Made by a program: the position numbers and the translations under genes | Notes under the pieces: model-generated | Database searches by the model: none | What the model was told of the DNA's origin: nothing | Seen by the model: the letters and a program-made list of their open reading frames with translations, nothing else | Part shown: piece by piece, positions 15,127 through 19,296 of the stretch | Numbering within the stretch: the first letter of the stretch is position 1 | Layout of the letters: every line of letters begins with the position of its first letter | Assembly: GCA_937974135.1 (NCBI GenBank) | Contig: CALJIH010000010.1 | Coordinates: 1-19,296, forward strand | Reading direction: 5' to 3' | DNA: 19,296 nucleotides | Origin: an uncultured Cocleimonas sp. | Lineage (GTDB): Bacteria; Pseudomonadota; Gammaproteobacteria; Thiotrichales; Thiotrichaceae

Positions 15127-15852
15127 ATGGAACATATAGATATACCCCATGAGTTGAAAACCCAAGGTTATTCTCTTTTACAAGGATTAAAGATAACTGA
15201 TTCTCAGTGGACGAATATTATCCATAGCATGGCTGAGGAGTATCAGCAGTTTCATAACAGCTGGGAAGACTTGCCTCCAGATAATTTTTTAAGCGACGGT
15301 GGGCATTATCGTTTTAGGCGTTATTCGGTGTTTAACTGGATAATGAATGATGAGCTGATATTACTGCCGCATGAACCACATTATCAAAGCACTTATCGTA
15401 ACAACATGAACGGTGGTATTTATCGAGATTTTGAGCCGATAAAAAATAAGACTATCGAAAACCCAGTGTTAAAGAGCTTTATAAAATTAATTGCACCACA
15501 ATTTAGTTTTCATGATGAAAAATCATGGCGCATCCAAGCGCATCAATTTCGCATTGTGGCAAAAGAGGATGAAGCAGGAAACCCATCCCCTGAAGGAATC
15601 CATCGTGATGGTGCAGATTTTATTTTGATTATGGTTCTTCATCGAGAAAATATCACAGGAGGCGTTAATCATATTTATGATGATTCAAAAAGACTTTTAT
15701 TTGGAAGCGTATTAACTGAGGCTGGCGATGCCTTACTGATTGATGATCGTGCAGTTTGGCATGGTGTCAGTGAAATTTATCCTATCGATCATACAAAACC
15801 AGCTTACCGAGATGTGTTAGTTTTAACCTTTCATAATCAAACCTTGAAATAA
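15127..15852 (+). CDS. 2-oxoglutarate/Fe(II)-dependent dioxygenase (PF10014-type)
   Basis: A 241-residue soluble protein resembling the 2OG-Fe dioxygenase family that includes bacterial free amino acid hydroxylases such as L-isoleucine 4-hydroxylase. The iron facial triad is visible as H159-x-D161 (GIHRDGADF) and H212 (VWHGVSEI). R228 (YRDVLVL) is well placed to bind the 2-oxoglutarate carboxylate. The double-stranded beta-helix core covers about 137-236. Length matches the family. The substrate cannot be deduced. Neighbours give no pathway, and the gene seems monocistronic. The ATG at 15127 has only a weak purine-rich upstream site. Some family members are linked to biofilm or stress phenotypes, so an amino acid or related metabolite is the best guess. 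Confidence 0.82.
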   Translation: MEHIDIPHELKTQGYSLLQGLKITDSQWTNIIHSMAEEYQQFHNSWEDLPPDNFLSDGGHYRFRRYSVFNWIMNDELILLPHEPHYQSTYRNNMNGGIYRDFEPIKNKTIENPVLKSFIKLIAPQFSFHDEKSWRIQAHQFRIVAKEDEAGNPSPEGIHRDGADFILIMVLHRENITGGVNHIYDDSKRLLFGSVLTEAGDALLIDDRAVWHGVSEIYPIDHTKPAYRDVLVLTFHNQTLK

Positions 15853-15961
15853 TTTTAGGCTAATTCATCAATAAAGCTTGTGCTTATGAACCTAACTATT
15901 CAATTGTCTTACTTAATAGTGCAAACACTTTTTAAACTAACCAATACTTGAGGGATGCAAA

Positions 15962-16465
15962 ATGCTTGGTGGATTAATTGATAAAATTAAAGAAATGTTA
16001 TCTGGTGGTGTAGAGAGTGCAGTTGATGCTGCATCTGATGCAGCCAGTTCCGCTGTTGAATCTGCGACTGAAGCGGTAGGCGATGCAGTTAGCGGTGTGA
16101 CTGATTCAGTATCAGATGTTGTTAGCGGTGTTGCAGATTCTGCAAATGATGCCGTGAGTGGTGTTGTGGATTCTGCGAGTGATGCAGTAGGTGGAGTGAC
16201 AGATTCTATCACTGATGTTGCAGGTGGTATCGCAGATTCGGCAACAGATGCCGTTAGCGGTGTTGTTGATTCTGCAAGCGATACTGTAAGTGGTGTGGTC
16301 GAGTCTGCAACTGGTGCTGTAACTGATGCCGTTAGTGGCGTGACTGATACTGTAACAGATGTTGCCAGCGGTGTTGCGGATTCAGCAAATGATGCTGTCA
16401 GTGGCGTAGTTGATAATGTCACTGGTGCGGCAGAAGAAATAATAGATGAGTCAACCGACTCATAA
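15962..16465 (+). CDS. Acidic 11-residue-repeat protein (amphipathic helix type)
   Basis: A 167-residue protein made almost wholly of 11-residue repeats. After a 19-residue cap (MLGGLIDKIKEMLSGGVES) come thirteen units with consensus AVSGVVDSASD, broken once by a 4-residue insertion (AVTD, about 119-122) after the ninth. Position 7 is nearly always Asp/Glu and small hydrophobics fall at 1, 2, 5 and 6. This is the 11-mer pattern of LEA-like, synuclein-like and apolipoprotein-like amphipathic helices. Lys/Arg occur only in the cap, so the repeat region is strongly acidic. Units 3-5 and 10-12 are almost the same, indicating a higher-order duplication. It has no signal peptide. A GAGGGA ribosome site lies 7 bases upstream of the ATG. 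Function unknown; membrane or desiccation protection is inference. Confidence 0.85.
   Translation: MLGGLIDKIKEMLSGGVESAVDAASDAASSAVESATEAVGDAVSGVTDSVSDVVSGVADSANDAVSGVVDSASDAVGGVTDSITDVAGGIADSATDAVSGVVDSASDTVSGVVESATGAVTDAVSGVTDTVTDVASGVADSANDAVSGVVDNVTGAAEEIIDESTDS
16019..16431 (+). repeat. 33-bp-period tandem coding repeat
   Basis: The DNA under residues 20-156 repeats with a 33-base period (GATGCNGTNAGYGGTGTNG core), mirroring the 11-residue protein repeat. Twelve bases, residues 119-122, are inserted once. A long antisense frame across the same region is only a by-product of this periodicity. Confidence 0.85.
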
Positions 16466-16488
16466 TTTAATTTTCACCTCAGGATTAT

Positions 16489-16510
16489 TTAAGCTTAAGT
16501 AAGCTTTTTT
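16489..16510 (+). terminator. Probable weak terminator after the 11-mer repeat gene
   Basis: AAGCTTA and TAAGCTT flank a 2-base centre at 16491-16506 (practically a 6-bp stem with AAGT loop), followed by a T run to 16510. The stem is AT-rich and therefore weak. It lies 25 bases past the stop. Confidence 0.55.
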
Positions 16511-16675
16511 GAAGTTCATTCATTATTTCGGTATTTATTCTTTTATCGTTTTGTGAATGCATGACCTTAGTGTAAATTAGTCATGTGTGTTTTATAGACC
16601 TCAGCAATCTTGAGTTTTAAATTGTGTATACACAAATAAGTTGGGCAACTTTTTACTATCAAATGGAGTTTTCTT

Positions 16676-17017
16676 ATGAGCAAAAGAGATGATTTAATTG
16701 CAAAGTACGCGAAGGACCTAGAAGAAAAATGTGGCGAAAAAGTAGATATGAAACTACTTACAGCAGTAACTATCGGATGTGGACCTGCCATCTATAAGGC
16801 AGATGCATCTAAAGTATCGGGATCAGATAAAGCAGAACTAGCAACATTGAAAAAGAATTTTCTTATAAAGAAATTGGGTCTTAAAGATGGACCTAAGCTT
16901 GACGAGGGTATAGAAGAAGTAATGGTAAAGTACGGTAAATCTAACTCTAACAAACAACGTGCGGTTGTTTATTACCTACTTACAAAACATTTCAGAAAAG
17001 CTTCTTATTATAAATAA
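16676..17017 (+). CDS. DUF2853 family protein
   Basis: A small 113-residue basic cytoplasmic protein matching the DUF2853 family, which is of unknown function and widespread in marine and other gram-negative bacteria. Recognisable stretches are YAKDLEEKCGEKVDM near 11-25, GCGPAIYKADASKV near 35-48, FLIKKLGL near 66-73 and a C-terminal KQRAVVYYLLTKHF, all predicted helical. Length is normal for the family. A GGAG ribosome site lies 8 bases before the ATG. It is monocistronic with a shared bidirectional terminator at its 3' end. No enzymatic motif is visible. Confidence 0.85.
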   Translation: MSKRDDLIAKYAKDLEEKCGEKVDMKLLTAVTIGCGPAIYKADASKVSGSDKAELATLKKNFLIKKLGLKDGPKLDEGIEEVMVKYGKSNSNKQRAVVYYLLTKHFRKASYYK

Positions 17018-17032
17018 GCAGTTATTCAATTC

Positions 17033-17060
17033 AAAAAAGCACTCTTAGAGTGCTTTTTTT
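17033..17060. terminator. Bidirectional terminator between the DUF2853 and GlcG-like genes
   Basis: A perfect 12-bp stem (AAAAAAGCACTC / GAGTGCTTTTTT) has a TTA loop. It ends in a T run on either strand, so it can serve both convergent genes (stops at 17017 and 17077). Confidence 0.93.
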
Positions 17061-17076
17061 GTGCCAGAAAAAGTTG

Positions 17077-17499
17077 TTAGTTTTGTGAATCGAAATAATT
17101 AAGGGCTGCTTGTGAAACTTCCATGTCTTGAGCGGGTGACCCACCGCTGACACCAATACCACCTAAGCATAATTCATCCATGAAAATTGGATACCCACCA
17201 CCCACAGTGCTGATTCGACCTCCGCATTCTGTATCGATGCCATAGGCAAGATTGCCGGGTGTGTTGACTTCGTTATATTCATGAGTTGCTTTTCTAGCAG
17301 CACCGGCCGTATAAGCCTTGTCTTGTGAAATTAAAATGCTGTGTGCTTTCGCACCATCCATACGCTCGAATGCGATTAAATTCCCAGAATCATCTGTGAT
17401 TGCGATGCACATTGGGTTATTAATTTTATTCGCATGTTCACGTGCACCTTTAATCAAAAGTTGAGCATCGTTAATATCAAGTCGAGGTATCTTTATCAT
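17077..17499 (-). CDS. GlcG/HbpS-like heme-binding-family protein (DUF336)
   Basis: A 140-residue protein of the GlcG/HbpS (DUF336) family, whose members include heme-binding proteins and an accessory protein of glycolate-oxidase loci. The frame extends to a GTG at 17514, but the ATG at 17499 has AAGGA 5-6 bases upstream and gives MIKIPRLDI, the likely start. Family signatures are AITDDSGNLIAFERMDGA near 34-51, KAYTAGA near 61-67, the GGRISTVGGGYPIF stretch near 92-105, and GGIGVSGGSPAQD near 112-124. No signal peptide is seen. It is a single gene upstream of which lies repeat copy 6. Oxidoreductase or degradation-accessory roles are possible; the substrate is unknown. Confidence 0.87.
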   Translation of the reverse strand: MIKIPRLDINDAQLLIKGAREHANKINNPMCIAITDDSGNLIAFERMDGAKAHSILISQDKAYTAGAARKATHEYNEVNTPGNLAYGIDTECGGRISTVGGGYPIFMDELCLGGIGVSGGSPAQDMEVSQAALNYFDSQN

Positions 17500-17546
17500 G
17501 ATGTTCCTTTTCACACAGTATTGAATTCATTCATTTGGTTTAAATG

Positions 17547-17632
17547 AAAAGCGCCTAGCCTTGCATAAATTCATACTACATTTTTAAACAACAAAAACAT
17601 ATTTTCATTCAAAACTAGGGGGGTGTCTTTTT
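17547..17632 (+). repeat. Dispersed G-run repeat, copy 6
   Basis: The head is at 17611-17632 with one change in the flank (AAAACTAGGGGGGTGTC). The outer end is AAAAGCGC at 17547-17554. The 21 bases at 17552-17572 match 11404-11424 of copy 4 with a single mismatch. Total length is 86 bases, compared with 223 in copy 4, the difference being the 79-bp-period units. It lies in the 309-base space between the GlcG-like gene and the dehydrogenase gene, 176 bases past the latter's stop, C-rich in that gene's direction. The rest of that space (17633-17808) is AT-rich with nothing assignable. Confidence 0.8.
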
Positions 17633-17808
17633 ATATACAATTTCTTAATAAATCATAATAAAGAGGCATATATCGCTAAGTAGTATTAGAGATAGTATAG
17701 GAAGGTGTGGGCAAATGACTAATCAAGAATTTGCATGATTTTAAAACTATAGCTTATATTTATTTTTTAATGAAAATACTAACCTCGAAGTTTTAATGAA
17801 TTAAGTGT

Positions 17809-18813
17809 TTAAACTTCACCTTTGCTTAAGGCGTGAATGCGATCTATTAAATCTTGTGGTACGTCAATTCCCTCTTGTTCATATTTTTCTCTTAACTCGT
17901 GACGTCTTGCTCCAGGGATACGAACATCGTTATCATGAGTTAATTCGGTAAACATTGTTTCTAAATGTTCAATGTAATTTGATGAGAAGTAATCAGGATT
18001 AAAAGAAATAATACTTTGGCCAACATTAGGTGGACCGCCTTCGTTATTTGCAAATAATGGTGCTTCGTAAGAGCAATTACTTCCCGTGAGTACGCCTCCC
18101 ATTAAATCTACAATCAAACCTAATCCAAAACCTTTTGGACCACCAACAGGCAGTTGAGCACCTTTTAAACCTTCCGCAGGATCAGTCGTTGGATTACCAT
18201 CTGGGTCAATCGCATGACCTGGTTCGATTTGGCGTCCTTCTCTAGCAGCCTGTACTAAATTAACGCGAGCTGTAGATGCTGTTGCCATATCAACAACTAC
18301 AGGGCCTTCCTCTTTTCTTGGAGAACCGAAAGCGAGTGGGTTAGTACCAAAAAATGCAACCTTTCCACCATGCGCCGCAACTGCTTTTGATGAATTAGCA
18401 AACATTAGTGAGACTAGTCCACGTTCTGCTAATCGTCTTACAAACCAACCTAGTACACCCGCAGAGTAGGAATTATGAATCGCCATCATGCCAATGCCTT
18501 CCGACTTAGTTTTGGCAATTAAATCCTCTTCAGCATGTTTGTAGGCAGTGTGGCAAAAACCAAAATTAGCATTTACTACAATAGCGGATGCTGATTGACG
18601 AACGATCTCAGGAATCGCATCACCCGCTAACTTTCCACAACGTAAATGATTCAAGTAATGGGGTAAATAGCCCAAGCCAACATTACGAATACCTTCTGCT
18701 TCCGCATCCATTAGTTCTTGAGCTGCTGTAGTGGCTTGTAAATCACTCGCCCCTGCTTCACGCAAGGCCGAGTAACACAGGTCTTTGATTTCTTTAAGAC
18801 TTAGAGTAGGCAT
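17809..18813 (-). CDS. Malate/L-lactate dehydrogenase-family oxidoreductase (PF02615)
   Basis: A 334-residue NAD(P)H-dependent oxidoreductase of the Ldh/MDH2 family, which includes AllD (ureidoglycolate), ComC/SlcC (sulfolactate), DpkA (cyclic imino acids) and YlbC types. Visible features are the EAEGIRNVGLGYLPHY region near 38-53, the catalytic histidine in AIHNSYSAGVLGWF near 111-124, the nucleotide-binding FFGTNPLAFG near 154-163, VVVDMATAS near 172-180, and the GPKGFGLGLIVDLM stretch near 225-238. Length is normal. It starts 15 bases after the ABC ATPase gene and is presumably its operon partner. A substrate imported by that transporter (betaine-, imino acid- or sulfonate-like) is therefore inferred; the exact reaction is not determinable from the window. 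Confidence 0.85.
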   Translation of the reverse strand: MPTLSLKEIKDLCYSALREAGASDLQATTAAQELMDAEAEGIRNVGLGYLPHYLNHLRCGKLAGDAIPEIVRQSASAIVVNANFGFCHTAYKHAEEDLIAKTKSEGIGMMAIHNSYSAGVLGWFVRRLAERGLVSLMFANSSKAVAAHGGKVAFFGTNPLAFGSPRKEEGPVVVDMATASTARVNLVQAAREGRQIEPGHAIDPDGNPTTDPAEGLKGAQLPVGGPKGFGLGLIVDLMGGVLTGSNCSYEAPLFANNEGGPPNVGQSIISFNPDYFSSNYIEHLETMFTELTHDNDVRIPGARRHELREKYEQEGIDVPQDLIDRIHALSKGEV

Positions 18814-18828
18814 GATCTTAGTTAGTAG

Positions 18829-19296
18829 TTAACTCGTTCTGGCACTTGCTTCAGATGAAATACGAGGCACTAATGCTTTAACAAGGTCTTTCATATGTAA
18901 AGCGCCAACAGGCTGGCCTTCTTTCATCACTACGTAAGATTTCAATGTTTCACCTTCCGAGTGTGCAATGACACTTTCAAGCGTATCGTCAAAATCAACC
19001 GTATCCGTATCATTAGGCAGATCACCTTCAACGGCTGTCATCACTGAACGTACTTTCAATACACGTGCGCGATTAATATCACTAACAAAGTCTTCTATGT
19101 AAGGATCGTTAGGATTTAATAAGATATCTTGTGGCTCACCTTGTTGTATGATTGCGCCATCTTTCAAGATCACTAAATGATCAGCAAGCTTTAGAGCTTC
19201 ATCTAAGTCATGTGTAATGAAAACGATCGTTTTGTGTAGATCCTCTTGCAGCTCTAACAACAAATCTTGCATATCAGTTCTGATTAAAGGATCAAG
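18829..19296 (-). CDS. Osmolyte-type ABC transporter ATPase with CBS domain (partial, 3' end of gene)
   Basis: The reading frame runs off the right edge of the window; the last 155 codons are present. The visible part opens with the D-loop region (LDPLIRTDMQDLLLELQ), which matches ProV/OpuAA-type ATPases. H-loop histidine 29 follows (VFITHDLDEA), then the ATPase end (LKDGAIIQQGEPQDILLNP). After about residue 80 comes a CBS-like regulatory domain (RVLKVRSVMT ... LESVIAHSEGETLKSYVVMKEGQPVGALHMKDLV). The Walker A and signature motifs must lie outside. This architecture is typical of glycine betaine/proline betaine importers of the ProU/Opu type, where CBS domains sense ionic strength. The dehydrogenase gene follows 15 bases downstream. 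Confidence 0.88.
   Translation of the reverse strand, partial: LDPLIRTDMQDLLLELQEDLHKTIVFITHDLDEALKLADHLVILKDGAIIQQGEPQDILLNPNDPYIEDFVSDINRARVLKVRSVMTAVEGDLPNDTDTVDFDDTLESVIAHSEGETLKSYVVMKEGQPVGALHMKDLVKALVPRISSEASARTS

Noticed and set aside
15937..16422. Antisense 161-residue Thr/Ser/Ala-rich frame opposite the 11-mer repeat gene
   Set aside because: It mirrors the 33-base coding periodicity of the plus-strand gene. The plus-strand gene has the ribosome site, cap and terminator.
15962..16465. CRISPR array from the regular 33-base repeats
   Set aside because: The repeats are contiguous, degenerate and in frame with a clean coding sequence, with no unique spacers.

Overview
The window is AT-rich, densely packed chromosomal DNA, most likely from a gammaproteobacterium. 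The gene order dapF–DUF484–xerC, a UbiD very close to the enterobacterial enzyme, a periplasmic LigE-type DNA ligase and a YebE/TerB-like protein all point that way. No phage, plasmid, rRNA, tRNA, CRISPR array or transposase gene was seen. Species cannot be assigned from the sequence alone.

Layout. 1-2580 (minus): dapF, a DUF484 gene and xerC, reading leftward. 2772-7806 (plus): tusA with its own terminator, a bioF, an MscS-type channel and ubiD. 7888-11364 (plus): a lipoprotein ending in a strong terminator, then a dacB/PBP4 with a very long basic N-terminal extension. 11630-12601 (minus): a PPK2 polyphosphate kinase. 12721-13596 (plus): the LigE-like ligase. 13605-14801 (minus): an unrecognised 120-residue protein and a Gly-rich TerB/DUF533 protein. 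15127-17017 (plus): a 2-oxoglutarate/Fe(II) dioxygenase, a protein built of 11-residue repeats, and a DUF2853 protein. 17077-19296 (minus): a GlcG/HbpS-like protein, then an operon of an osmolyte-type ABC ATPase with a CBS domain (cut by the right edge) followed by a malate/lactate dehydrogenase-family oxidoreductase.

The most unusual feature is not a gene. Six intergenic spaces carry one dispersed repeat family. Its head is a fixed-length 21-22 base motif with the core GTAGGGGGGTGTC between AAAAG and CTTTT. Five of the six copies also carry a more variable tail and body. The copies lie at about 25-55, 4257-4347, 6205-6300, 11399-11621, 15044-15096 and 17547-17632. In five of six, the C-rich strand is the sense strand just downstream of a gene's stop codon, four of them within 8-20 bases. 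The largest copy contains two diverged units repeating with a 79-bp period, each with a short hairpin. The family behaves like a non-autonomous REP/MITE-like mobile repeat, possibly co-opted at gene 3' ends; that interpretation is inference.

Functionally the region mixes housekeeping biosynthesis (diaminopimelate, biotin, ubiquinone), envelope and turgor functions (MscS-like channel, PBP4, lipoprotein, osmolyte importer) and small stress-type proteins (TerB-like, 11-mer repeat protein, DUF2853, PPK2).
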